From NCBI GenBank assembly GCA_945897915.1, contig CAMDGB010000001.1:107507-171506 (forward strand): a DNA stretch of 64,000 bases, given 5' to 3'. This DNA is from Chryseobacterium gleum (GTDB lineage: Bacteria; Bacteroidota; Bacteroidia; Flavobacteriales; Flavobacteriaceae). The translations under genes and the position numbers were made by a program. Shown here one piece after another: positions 1 through 8,114 of this stretch (positions are counted from its first letter, which is position 1; each line of letters opens with the position of its first letter). Under the pieces are notes generated by a model. That model was not told where the DNA came from and did not search any database. It saw nothing but the letters and a program-made list of their open reading frames with translations.

Positions 1-18
1 CTTTATAATTAAATCAAG

Positions 19-213
19 ATGAAAAAAGTTGTTTTAAGTTTAGCATTCGTTGCTGCTGTATTAGTTTCTTGTAACAAAAAAGCGGAAGAAACTCCAGCTG
101 CTGACTCTACTGTTGTAGATTCTACTACTGCTGTTGTAGCTGATACTACTGCTGTAGATACTGCTGCTGTTAAAGTAGATAGCGCTGCTGCAAAAACTGA
201 AGAAGGTAAATAA
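19..213 (+). CDS. small Ala/Thr/Asp-rich lipoprotein
   Basis: A 64-residue protein with a lipoprotein signal: a basic start (MKK), a hydrophobic stretch and a lipobox ending LVSC with Cys18 as the lipidation site. The mature part is a low-complexity chain of Ala, Val, Asp and Thr with repeated DST/DTT/VDS units and no recognisable domain, so it is probably an unstructured, surface- or periplasm-facing tether. The gene ends just before a strong intrinsic terminator. The upstream region lies outside the window, so operon membership is unknown. Function is not recognised; similar tiny acidic lipoproteins are common in Flavobacteriaceae. Confidence 0.75.
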   Translation: MKKVVLSLAFVAAVLVSCNKKAEETPAADSTVVDSTTAVVADTTAVDTAAVKVDSAAAKTEEGK

Positions 214-242
214 TAATATTTGATCTTCTTTTCGAAAAGAAA

Positions 243-272
243 TCAATCCCGACCTAGTCGGGATTTTTTTTT
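243..272 (+). terminator. intrinsic terminator after the small lipoprotein gene
   Basis: Perfect 9-bp stem (AATCCCGAC / GTCGGGATT, arms 245-253 and 257-265) with a 3-nt loop, running into a T tract. It lies 30 bp after the stop codon. Confidence 0.9.
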
Positions 273-362
273 CTCAAAAGTGAACGAAATGCCAAGATAA
301 CTCGTTTTACAAAACGTTTATAATATAAGTTTTATATTTAATTAGATGTTGTAAAAGAAATA

Positions 363-402
363 TTTGTGAATTTCTGTGTTTCTTTGTGAATCTCTGCGGA
401 AA
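363..402. repeat. phrase-like short repeat in spacer
   Basis: Two imperfect copies of a phrase of the form TTTGTGAATTTCTGTG / TTTGTGAATCTCTGCG lie in tandem in the spacer before the DUF1508 gene. No gene is visible between 273 and 411. Confidence 0.4.
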
Positions 403-411
403 GTCTCTCAG

Positions 412-778
412 TTAGCCAAAAACATCTTCAGCTGGAGGAAAAATGTCATGCGACAATGAAAAATCTAAATATTCGGCTTTTGCACCATATCTTAAAATTT
501 CATTGATGCCTTTTTCTAACATTAATTGGGTAGAATACTTTCTGCTAACGGCTACTTCTTTATTATTTAAAATAATTTTAAAGTAAAATTTGCCTGCAGG
601 CGACCGAAATCGCATAAAAAAACAGCTGTTCTATGGATTGTTTTACTACTTCTATTTCCTCTTCACATTCAAAACGTAAATCAAAAGCATTACTAATAAA
701 AATGGTTTTTCCTCTACGAGAAGTTAATTCGTATTTGTAATGTCCGCTAGGTTTTTTGCTTATTACAAAGGTTGCCAT
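412..778 (-). pseudogene. DUF1508 (YegP-like) protein, split by a +1 frame disruption
   Basis: Two overlapping minus-strand frames together encode one protein of about 120 residues. The first (start 778) gives MATFVISKKPSGHYKYEL and a second beta element, the pattern of a DUF1508/YegP-type repeat. At a run of seven T (coding sense; 616-622) the frame ends soon after in frame 0, while skipping one T continues directly into MRFRSPAGKFYFKIILNN, a second DUF1508-like repeat, down to a stop at 412. The join is made exactly by removing one base of the homopolymer. It may be a true frameshift, a sequencing error, or expression through polymerase slippage. The cellular role of DUF1508 proteins is not well defined. 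The tRNA genes upstream are separate units. Confidence 0.7.
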
Positions 779-841
779 TTTTATATTTAAATTTTACAAT
801 ATCAAATAATATTGAATCTGGTTTTTAGAATTACTTTAAAC

Positions 842-873
842 AAAAAAAGCTCCAAACATAGTTTGAAGCTTTT
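842..873 (-). terminator. intrinsic terminator after tRNA-Leu
   Basis: On the minus strand a stem AGCTTCAAAC / GTTTGGAGCT with a 4-nt loop (one G-U pair) is followed by seven T. It begins about 3 bp beyond the 3' end of the tRNA-Leu gene. Confidence 0.85.
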
Positions 874-875
874 AG

Positions 876-961
876 TACTCAAGGCGGGACTTGAACCCGC
901 ACGGGCATTACTACCCACTGGATTTTAAGTCCAGCGTGTCTACCAATTCCACCACTCAAGC
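876..961 (-). tRNA. tRNA-Leu (anticodon UAA)
   Basis: An 86-nt class II tRNA. The anticodon stem CTGGA/TCCAG encloses loop CTTAAAA, giving anticodon TAA. It has a long variable arm, a TTCAAGTC T-loop and discriminator A; the 3' CCA is not encoded. The acceptor stem GCTTGAG/CTTGAGT contains three G-U pairs (1-72, 4-69, 5-68), more than usual. It lies 105 bp downstream of tRNA-Gly on the same strand and is probably co-transcribed with it. Confidence 0.95.
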
Positions 962-1066
962 ATGACTGCTTTTTGAATTATTTTAGCTAATTTTTAGAAA
1001 ATTAATTAAAGATATACTCGAGCATTTTATTGTGTAAACACAACAATTGGTATTTTTATACTATTG

Positions 1067-1139
1067 AGCGAAAAACGGGGCTCGAACCCGCGACCTCGAC
1101 CTTGGCAAGGTCGCGCTCTACCAGCTGAGCTATTTTCGC
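1067..1139 (-). tRNA. tRNA-Gly (anticodon GCC)
   Basis: A 73-nt tRNA. Acceptor stem GCGAAAA/TTTTCGC, anticodon stem CGACC/GGTCG around loop TTGCCAA (anticodon GCC), T-loop TTCGAGC, discriminator T, no encoded CCA. A small hairpin (1030-1043) follows before tRNA-Leu but has only a weak T tract, consistent with a two-tRNA transcript. Confidence 0.95.
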
Positions 1140-1275
1140 AATTTTTAAAGAACGTTCGCATTTCTTTCGTAATGCGAGTGCAAATATAATATATATTTTT
1201 ATTCTCACAAGTAGTTTTACTAAAAAAATCTAATCTTTTTTTTAATGATTTGAAAGTGAAAAAGTTATATTAATT

Positions 1276-3900
1276 TTATTTTTTCGTTAACATTCTTTTT
1301 ATTTCATTCAATTTCATTAAAGCTTCAACGGGCGTTAAAGTATTGATATCAATATTCATAATTTCCTCTTTTAAATTTTCCAATAACGGATCGTCTAGGT
1401 TGAAAAAACTCAATTGCAGTTCCTCTTTTTCAGATTTAATTCCGTTTAAAGCTTCTCCGGAATGGTCTTTCTCTAATTTTTTTAGAATTTTTTGTGCTTT
1501 CTGAATCACTGTTTGTGGCATTCCTGCCATTTTTGCCACGTGAATTCCAAAACTGTGTTCGCTTCCGCCTTTTACTAATTTTCTAATAAATAAAACGGTA
1601 TCTTTTAATTCTTTAACAGAAACATTAAAATTTTGTACTCGCGTAAAAATCGCTTCCATCTCATTTAATTCGTGATAATGAGTAGCGAAAAGTGTTTTTG
1701 CCTTACTTGGGTGTTCGTGTAAATATTCGGCAATAGCCCATGCGATTGAGATTCCGTCATACGTTGAGGTTCCCCTTCCGATTTCGTCTAACAAAACCAA
1801 ACTTCTTTCGGAAATATTATTCAGAATTGAAGCGGTTTCATTCATTTCTACCATAAAAGTAGATTCGCCCATCGAAATATTATCACTTGCACCAACACGC
1901 GTAAAAATTTTATCTACAACACCCATTCTCACTTCTTCTGCAGGCACAAAACTTCCCATTTGGGCAAGTAATACAATTAAAGCAGTTTGACGTAAAATTG
2001 CAGATTTACCAGACATATTTGGGCCGGTTATCATAATTAATTGTTGTGTTTCTCTATCCAAAAAAACATTATTTGAAATGTAAGGCGTGCCAACAGGAAG
2101 TTGTTTTTCTATAACCGGGTGGCGTCCTTCTTTAATGTCTAAATCAAATGTTTCATCTATTTCAGGTTGCACATATTTGTTATCAATGGCCATTTGCGCA
2201 AAACTTTGTAAGCAGTCAATTTGTGCTACTAAATTGGCATTTAACTGAACAGGTTTGATGTACGTTGCCATCCAATTGACCAATTGTTCATATAGCATAC
2301 TTTCTAGTTGCGAAATTTTATCTTCTGCACCTAAAATTTTCGATTCGTATTCTTTTAATTCTTCTGTAATATATCTTTCAGCATTTACCAATGTTTGCTT
2401 TCTAATCCATTCAGAAGGCACTTTGTCTTTATGTGTATTTCGTACTTCAATATAATATCCGAAAACAGAATTAAACGAGATTTTTAAAGATGGAATTCCT
2501 GTACTCTCACTTTCGCGTTTTTCTAAAGCTTCCAAATAGCCTTTTCCTGTTGATGAAATAGTTCGTAATTCATCTAATTCTGTATTTACACCAATAGCAA
2601 TTGCATTTCCTTTATTAATGGCAACTGGTGCTTCAGGATTTAAAGTTGTTCCAATTTTTTCACGTAATAATTCGCAAGAATGCAAACTATCACCAATGGT
2701 TTTTAAGGCTTCGTTTTTAGATTGTAAAGCCAATGTTTTTATTGGAATAATCGCATCTAACGAATCTTTTAAATGAATGACTTCTCTTGGAGAAACTTTA
2801 CCTGTTGCCACTTTCGAAATCAAACGTTCTAAATCGGAAATTTGTTTTATCTGATATTGTATTTGGTATAATTCTTCTGAATTTTCTTTTAAATATGCCA
2901 CCACTTCATGTCTGCCTTTAATTTTATTGATGTCTTTCAAAGGCAATGCCAACCAACGTTTCAGCAATCGCGAACCCATTGGCGAAAGCGTTTTATCGAT
3001 CACATCAATTAAAGTAACGGCATTAGGATTGTAACTATGGTATAATTCTAAATTACGAATTGTGAATTTGTCCATCCAAACATAAGCATCTTCTGCGATG
3101 CGTTGAATGTTCGTAATGTGTTGAATTTTATTATGTTGCGTTTCTGATAGATAATATAAAATGGCACCCGAAGAAATAACGGCATCATTGAAATCATCAA
3201 TACCAAAACCTTTTAACGAATTCGTTTGAAAATGTTTGGTTAAACTTTCAAAAGCAAAATCTTCTTTATAAATCCAATCTTCTAAATAGAAAACATGAAA
3301 ATCTTCTCCGAAATGCTGTTTGAAATCTCCTTTTTGTTGTTTCGAAACTAATACTTCGCTTGGTCTGAAATTTTGAAGCAACTTGTCAATATATTCTTCG
3401 TTTCCTTCGGCTGTTAAAAATTCTCCAGTGGAAACATCTAAAAAGGTAATTCCATTGGTTTTTTTACCTAAAAATACAGCGGCTAAAAAATTATTTGATT
3501 TCGATTGTAAAATGTCGTCGTTAAAAGAAACTCCGGGAGTAACTAATTCGGTAACACCACGTTTTACAATGGTTTTTGTCATTTTCGGATCTTCCAATTG
3601 ATCACAAATAGCTACTCGAAGTCCAGCTTTGACTAATTTTGGTAAATACGTATTAATAGAATGATGTGGAAATCCTGCTAAAGCTGTTTCACTTTCGCTG
3701 CCATTTCCACGTTTAGTTAAAGTTATCCCTAAAATTCTGGAAGCACGAATGGCGTCATCACCGAATGTTTCATAAAAATCGCCCACACGAAACAACAAAC
3801 ACGCATCAGGGTATTTTGCCTTGATTGTATTGTATTGTTGCATTAACGGAGATACTTTTGGAGTAGAATCTTTTATTTCGGATGCTGATTTCTTAGCCAC
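1276..3900 (-). CDS. mutS: DNA mismatch repair protein MutS
   Basis: MutS recognises base mismatches and small loops and starts repair with MutL. With a GTG start at 3900 the protein has 874 residues, normal for MutS. The mismatch-reading Phe-x-Glu lies in GDFYETFG (residues 40-47). The Walker A motif GPNMSGKS is near residue 625, followed by the MutS signature around STFMVEM and Walker [12 protein letters not shown]. The open frame continues upstream to an ATG at 3939, but family proteins begin close to the VAKKSASE position and the region upstream has no MutS homology, so GTG is preferred. The gene stands alone on the minus strand, upstream of the two tRNA genes. A TAACTTCG sequence at 3922-3929 may be its -7 box. 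Confidence 0.97.
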   Translation of the reverse strand: MAKKSASEIKDSTPKVSPLMQQYNTIKAKYPDACLLFRVGDFYETFGDDAIRASRILGITLTKRGNGSESETALAGFPHHSINTYLPKLVKAGLRVAICDQLEDPKMTKTIVKRGVTELVTPGVSFNDDILQSKSNNFLAAVFLGKKTNGITFLDVSTGEFLTAEGNEEYIDKLLQNFRPSEVLVSKQQKGDFKQHFGEDFHVFYLEDWIYKEDFAFESLTKHFQTNSLKGFGIDDFNDAVISSGAILYYLSETQHNKIQHITNIQRIAEDAYVWMDKFTIRNLELYHSYNPNAVTLIDVIDKTLSPMGSRLLKRWLALPLKDINKIKGRHEVVAYLKENSEELYQIQYQIKQISDLERLISKVATGKVSPREVIHLKDSLDAIIPIKTLALQSKNEALKTIGDSLHSCELLREKIGTTLNPEAPVAINKGNAIAIGVNTELDELRTISSTGKGYLEALEKRESESTGIPSLKISFNSVFGYYIEVRNTHKDKVPSEWIRKQTLVNAERYITEELKEYESKILGAEDKISQLESMLYEQLVNWMATYIKPVQLNANLVAQIDCLQSFAQMAIDNKYVQPEIDETFDLDIKEGRHPVIEKQLPVGTPYISNNVFLDRETQQLIMITGPNMSGKSAILRQTALIVLLAQMGSFVPAEEVRMGVVDKIFTRVGASDNISMGESTFMVEMNETASILNNISERSLVLLDEIGRGTSTYDGISIAWAIAEYLHEHPSKAKTLFATHYHELNEMEAIFTRVQNFNVSVKELKDTVLFIRKLVKGGSEHSFGIHVAKMAGMPQTVIQKAQKILKKLEKDHSGEALNGIKSEKEELQLSFFNLDDPLLENLKEEIMNIDINTLTPVEALMKLNEIKRMLTKK

Positions 3901-4054
3901 AACGTAAAATTTTAGTGAGTACGAAGTTAGTAAATTCAAAATTCAATAGCAATTAGAATCTCAAAATTCAATTTTAAGTTTAAAATAAGTATGTCAAAAA
4001 TCCGTTTCATCTGTTTCATCTGTGTACCTATTTCAAAATTGGCATATTGACACA

Positions 4055-4083
4055 TTGAAAATTGAACATTATTATTACTTTTG
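4055..4083 (+). promoter_or_regulatory. Bacteroidetes-type promoter for the RNA methyltransferase
   Basis: TTG (4055-4057), 18-bp spacer, TACTTTTG (4076-4083), matching the Bacteroidetes TTG-N17-19-TAnnTTTG form. The ATG at 4088 is only 5 bp beyond the -7 box, so the transcript is predicted to be leaderless or nearly so. This also decides the start codon over an upstream in-frame ATG at 4022. Confidence 0.7.
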
Positions 4084-4087
4084 CAAG

Positions 4088-4624
4088 ATGAGAAAATTAG
4101 CCAACGCTGAATTAAATCGAATAAGTAAAGAAGCATTTGCTGAAGCAAAAAAAACACCTTTAATTATTATTTTAGACGACATAAGAAGTTTACATAATAT
4201 TGGATCGGTTTTTAGAACTTCGGATGCTTTTTTAATTGAAAAAATCTATTTATGTGGTATTACGGCCGTTCCTCCAAATAAAGAAATTCATAAAACAGCT
4301 TTAGGCGCAACGGATACAGTAACTTGGGAATATGCAAAAGATGTATTAGAAGTTGTAGCGAAATTAAAAGCGGAAAATATCAAAATCTATGCTATAGAAC
4401 AAACCGAAAATGCGATTATGTTAGATGATTTTCAACCAGAATCTGAAACAAAATACGCATTAATTTTTGGTAATGAGGTAAAAGGTGTTGCTCAGGAAGC
4501 AATTAATTTATCTGATGGCGTAATAGAAATTCCGCAATTAGGAAGTAAACATTCATTGAATATTTCTGTTAGTGCAGGAATCGTAATTTGGGATTTGTTT
4601 CAAAAGTTACTAAGAAATAAATAA
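4088..4624 (+). CDS. TrmH/SpoU-family RNA 2'-O-methyltransferase
   Basis: A 178-residue SPOUT methyltransferase that uses SAM to 2'-O-methylate a ribose in tRNA or rRNA. The three SpoU motifs are present in order: motif 1 LHNIGSVFRTSDAF (with the catalytic Arg), motif 2 LIFGNEVKGV and motif 3 GSKHSLNISVSAGIVIWDL, which form the trefoil knot that binds SAM. No N-terminal substrate-binding domain is present, so it is the short form and the target nucleotide cannot be read from sequence. The start at 4088 is chosen because a strong promoter lies just upstream. It is divergent from mutS. Confidence 0.88.
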   Translation: MRKLANAELNRISKEAFAEAKKTPLIIILDDIRSLHNIGSVFRTSDAFLIEKIYLCGITAVPPNKEIHKTALGATDTVTWEYAKDVLEVVAKLKAENIKIYAIEQTENAIMLDDFQPESETKYALIFGNEVKGVAQEAINLSDGVIEIPQLGSKHSLNISVSAGIVIWDLFQKLLRNK

Positions 4625-4642
4625 TTTATTACTTTCTATTTA

Positions 4643-4650
4643 TATCTTTG
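4643..4650 (+). promoter_or_regulatory. promoter -7 box (TATCTTTG)
   Basis: TATCTTTG matches TAnnTTTG and ends 4 bp before the ATG of the lectin-domain protein. No clear -33 TTG is seen at the right distance. Confidence 0.5.
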
Positions 4651-4654
4651 TAAA

Positions 4655-6715
4655 ATGATTAAATTTTTAAAATCACTTTGTTTTTCCTTATTAACTAGTG
4701 TTGCAATAGCTCAAAATGTAGCTCCTATATTACAAGCAACAGGAAATCAGATATATTGCCCTCAAACTTCTTTGCCTATTGTTACCAATATGTCGATTAC
4801 AGATCCAGATGATGTTGGAATTGCTGCTATGTACATTCAAATTTCTTCCGGTTATGTTTTTGGACAAGATGTGCTAACTCTAACCGGTATTCATCCCACA
4901 ATAACTTCTTCTTGGAATGCAACGGAAGGAAAATTAACCTTGAGCGGAATAAGTGGCGATCCTACTTACTTACAATTTAAAGCGGCTATTGAATCGGTGG
5001 TTTTTACCAATACAGCATTAAATCCAAGCGGGCAACGTATATTTTCAATTACTATCGGGCAAGCAAATTATTTAGAATCAACAAATCATTACTATCAATA
5101 TATTCCAAATACTGGAATTAGTTGGACAAACGCTAAAAATGCTGCTGCCGCATCAACTTATTATGGTTTACAAGGTTATTTAGCTACAATTACTACTGTT
5201 GAAGAAGTTCAAATATCTGGCATCCAGGTTACTGGAGCAGGTTGGATTGGTGGTTCAGATGAAGCAAATGAAGGTGTTTGGAAATGGGTTACTGGACCAG
5301 AATTGGGTACTACTTTTTGGAATGGTGGTATAAATGGGAGTTCTCCAAATTTTGCTTTTTGGAATGCTAACGAACCTAACAACCAAGGTGATGAAGATTA
5401 TGCTCATGTTACTGCACCAGGTGTAGGACAACCTGGATCTTGGAATGATATGACTAATTTTGGTGCCTCTGGAGGAGATTATCAACCGAAAGGATATATT
5501 GTTGAATATGGCGGAATGCCTGGCGATCCTATTTTGCAGATTTCTACAACTTCTATAATCACAATTCCTATTATATCTAACCCATTAGGCGCAAATAGAT
5601 GTGGTTCAGGTTCAGTTTTACTTCAAGCCACATCAAATATTGGAAGCTGTAATTGGTACACTACACCAACTGGAGGAACGCCAATTTTTTCAGGAAATTC
5701 ATTCACCACTCCAGTATTAAATACAACAACTAACTATTACGTCGATGCTTTTCCAATAGGTTGCAGTTTGGGAAATAGGTTGCAAGTTACTGCAACTATA
5801 ATTGAGGTTCCCGTAATTAGTTTTACAACTCCAAATCCTGTTTGCCAAAACACCAACATCACAATTCAAGCGAATACAACAATAGGTACAATAAATTGGT
5901 ATGATTCTAATACAAGTTTGACACCAATTTTTACAGGAACTTCTTTTACCACGCCTAACTTAAACACCTCTACTACTTATTACATTGAAGCTGTAAGCAA
6001 TGGTTGTTTATCAAACAGAGTTGCAATTTCAGTTCAGGTTCTTCCAGCTCCAATTGTGGTTGACGAAACGATTATTTTTTGTAAGAATACATCTGTTACG
6101 CTCCAATCTGGAATTTCAGGTGGTACTTATTTATGGTCCACAGGAGCCATTACTCAAAATTGTTCTGTTGGTTCAGCGGGAACTTATTCAGTAATAATAA
6201 CAACTCCTCTAAATTGTAATTTAACGAAGAATTTTACAGTTATTGAAAATACGGCACCAGAAATTACTTTTATAAAAGTGGAAGGATTAACCGCCGAAAT
6301 AAGTATTACAGGAACAGGAATTTATGAATATTCTTTAGATAATATTCATTTTCAGAGTTCTAATGTTTTTAATTTTACAGCGGGAGGCGTTTATACTTGT
6401 TATGTTAAAGAAATAGGAACAAATTGTGGGTTCGATTATAAAATTTTTGTAGTAATTGATTATCCAAAGTTTTTTACACCAAATGCGGATGGATTTAACG
6501 ATTATTGGAAAGTAAACGGCATGCACTTATTTCCTGATGCAAAAATCGCTATTTTTGATAGATATGGGCAACTAATTACAGTATTAAATACAAAAAACCT
6601 ATATTGGGATGGTAAACTAAATGGTGAAAATGTTTCGTCTTCGGATTATTGGTTTGTAGCTAATTTAGGGAATAATACTCCTGAAATAAAAGGTCATTTT
6701 ACATTAAAAAGATAA
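4655..6715 (+). CDS. secreted T9SS cargo: C-type lectin domain, two Ig-like CHU_C-associated repeats, type-B sorting domain
   Basis: A 686-residue secreted protein. A signal peptide (about residues 1-19, ending AIAQ) is followed by a beta-rich region. A C-type lectin-like domain (about 145-285) carries the EPN sugar-specificity motif in FWNANEPNNQGDEDYAH and the calcium-binding WND in GSWNDMTNF. Two Ig-like repeats follow (about 315-370 and 395-450), each with a GTxNWY...TTPxL...TTYY pattern, and the last 80 residues are the gliding-motility-type C-terminal domain (FFTPNADGFNDYWKV...GHFTLKR). Such domains direct export through the type IX secretion system and cell-surface attachment. EPN in a C-type lectin usually means mannose/glucose-type binding, so a surface glycan-binding or adhesin role is likely. 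It converges with the FolK fusion gene, with only 5 bp between the stops. Confidence 0.88.
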   Translation: MIKFLKSLCFSLLTSVAIAQNVAPILQATGNQIYCPQTSLPIVTNMSITDPDDVGIAAMYIQISSGYVFGQDVLTLTGIHPTITSSWNATEGKLTLSGISGDPTYLQFKAAIESVVFTNTALNPSGQRIFSITIGQANYLESTNHYYQYIPNTGISWTNAKNAAAASTYYGLQGYLATITTVEEVQISGIQVTGAGWIGGSDEANEGVWKWVTGPELGTTFWNGGINGSSPNFAFWNANEPNNQGDEDYAHVTAPGVGQPGSWNDMTNFGASGGDYQPKGYIVEYGGMPGDPILQISTTSIITIPIISNPLGANRCGSGSVLLQATSNIGSCNWYTTPTGGTPIFSGNSFTTPVLNTTTNYYVDAFPIGCSLGNRLQVTATIIEVPVISFTTPNPVCQNTNITIQANTTIGTINWYDSNTSLTPIFTGTSFTTPNLNTSTTYYIEAVSNGCLSNRVAISVQVLPAPIVVDETIIFCKNTSVTLQSGISGGTYLWSTGAITQNCSVGSAGTYSVIITTPLNCNLTKNFTVIENTAPEITFIKVEGLTAEISITGTGIYEYSLDNIHFQSSNVFNFTAGGVYTCYVKEIGTNCGFDYKIFVVIDYPKFFTPNADGFNDYWKVNGMHLFPDAKIAIFDRYGQLITVLNTKNLYWDGKLNGENVSSSDYWFVANLGNNTPEIKGHFTLKR

Positions 6716-6720
6716 TTTTT

Positions 6721-7854
6721 CTATTGTATTTTATTTTTAATTTCATTTAAAATATAAATATAATCTTCTTGGTTTTTTATAAAATCTAAATCAGAAATAT
6801 CGATAATTAATACATTGATATCGGTTTGCGATTTTATATATTCTAAATAGCCTTGGTTTATTTTTTCTAAATAATTAGAGGTAATATCTTGTTCATAACT
6901 CCTTCCCCGTTTTTTTATGTTAGCCAATAATCGATCAGTATTTTGGTATAAATAGACATATAAATCAGGCTTTGGCATTTCTTTATAAATTATGTCAAAC
7001 ATGGTTTTGTACAAACGAAATTCATCTTCTTGCAAGGTAACTTTTGCAAAAATTTGCGATTTAAAAATATGATAATCGGCCACAACAAAATCCTTAAACA
7101 AATCAAATTGTGCCAAATCATCAGATAATTGTTGGTACCTATCTGCTAAAAATGACATTTCTAAAGGAAAAGCATAGCGATTTTGATCTTTATAAAATTT
7201 AGGTAAAAACGGATTGTCAGCAAATCTTTCTAAAATTATTTTTGCATTACAATCTTCCGCTATTTTTGTGGCCAAAGTTGTTTTTCCAGCTCCAATATTT
7301 CCTTCAATTGCAATATAGTTTAGTTGTTTTAATGCTAATTGATGCGTTGGGGTTTGTATATTTCCAATCTCTTTAATTGCAGAAGTGTCTTCACAACAAT
7401 TAAGCAATTCAGAAATGGTTTTGTTGAGTTTTGGGTGGTACCATTTTGGGGCAATATCATTCATTGGAAACAAAACAAATTTTCTGTTTTGTAAGTGAAT
7501 GTGTGGAATCTTTAAATTTTCAGTTTCAATAATTTCATCGTTAAAAGAAATAATATCAATATCTATATTTCTCGACTCGTACTGCTCAGTATTTTTTCTA
7601 ATTCGACCTAGTTTTTTTTCTAATTTAATAATATTACTTAGTATTTTTTGCGCTGATTTATGAGAATGAATCGTAATAGCACAATTATAAAACACATCCC
7701 CTACAAATCCCCAAGCTGGCGTTTCGTAAACTTTTGAAACTTCTACTACTGTAGCAATTGTGTTATGTATAGCCAAAATGCAGGTCTCCAAATTTTCTAA
7801 TTTGTGACCCATATTTGTTCCTAAAGAAAGTAGTATTGTATTTTGTGACTTCAT
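6721..7854 (-). CDS. folK: FolK-deoxynucleoside kinase fusion
   Basis: A 377-residue bifunctional protein. Residues 1-160 are 6-hydroxymethyl-7,8-dihydropterin pyrophosphokinase (FolK, folate pathway): LSLGTNMGHKLENL at the start, then the ESRNIDIDIISF signature and IPHIHLQNRKFVLFPM. Residues about 175-377 are a deoxynucleoside kinase: Walker A GNIGAGKTT near residue 185, DRYQ motif, and a lid-type RGRSYEQ sequence. It thus joins folate synthesis with salvage of deoxynucleosides, both feeding thymidylate and purine supply. The two domains are linked without a break in frame, and the fusion occurs in other Bacteroidetes. The 260-bp spacer upstream is very AT-rich, with no other feature recognised. 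Confidence 0.92.
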   Translation of the reverse strand: MKSQNTILLSLGTNMGHKLENLETCILAIHNTIATVVEVSKVYETPAWGFVGDVFYNCAITIHSHKSAQKILSNIIKLEKKLGRIRKNTEQYESRNIDIDIISFNDEIIETENLKIPHIHLQNRKFVLFPMNDIAPKWYHPKLNKTISELLNCCEDTSAIKEIGNIQTPTHQLALKQLNYIAIEGNIGAGKTTLATKIAEDCNAKIILERFADNPFLPKFYKDQNRYAFPLEMSFLADRYQQLSDDLAQFDLFKDFVVADYHIFKSQIFAKVTLQEDEFRLYKTMFDIIYKEMPKPDLYVYLYQNTDRLLANIKKRGRSYEQDITSNYLEKINQGYLEYIKSQTDINVLIIDISDLDFIKNQEDYIYILNEIKNKIQ

Positions 7855-8114
7855 ATTTTATAAAACAAATCTGGCTTTTACCAGTGTTTTTTTATTTTAA
7901 CAAATTAACAAACAATTTTACATTTTTATTCTACAAAAGGTGAATATTTTTAATGATGAATTTTTTTATTAAAAATTACAGATTTGTTTTTTTTTCCACA
8001 CAACTATTTTTTTTCATAATTTGTTCTAAATAAATTAAATAGATTCCATTTTTTTTAATTTTAATGTAACATTTTGTTTTAAATTACTACATATGTGTAA
8101 ATAATATAATTAAT

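Noticed and set aside
1018..1046. Hairpin TTGTG/CACAA between tRNA-Gly and tRNA-Leu as a terminator
   Set aside because: The stem is only 5 bp and the T tract is weak, so read-through to tRNA-Leu is more probable.
3936..4157. Minus-strand open frame upstream of mutS
   Set aside because: It overlaps the promoter and 5' part of the SpoU methyltransferase gene on the other strand and lacks any protein-like pattern.
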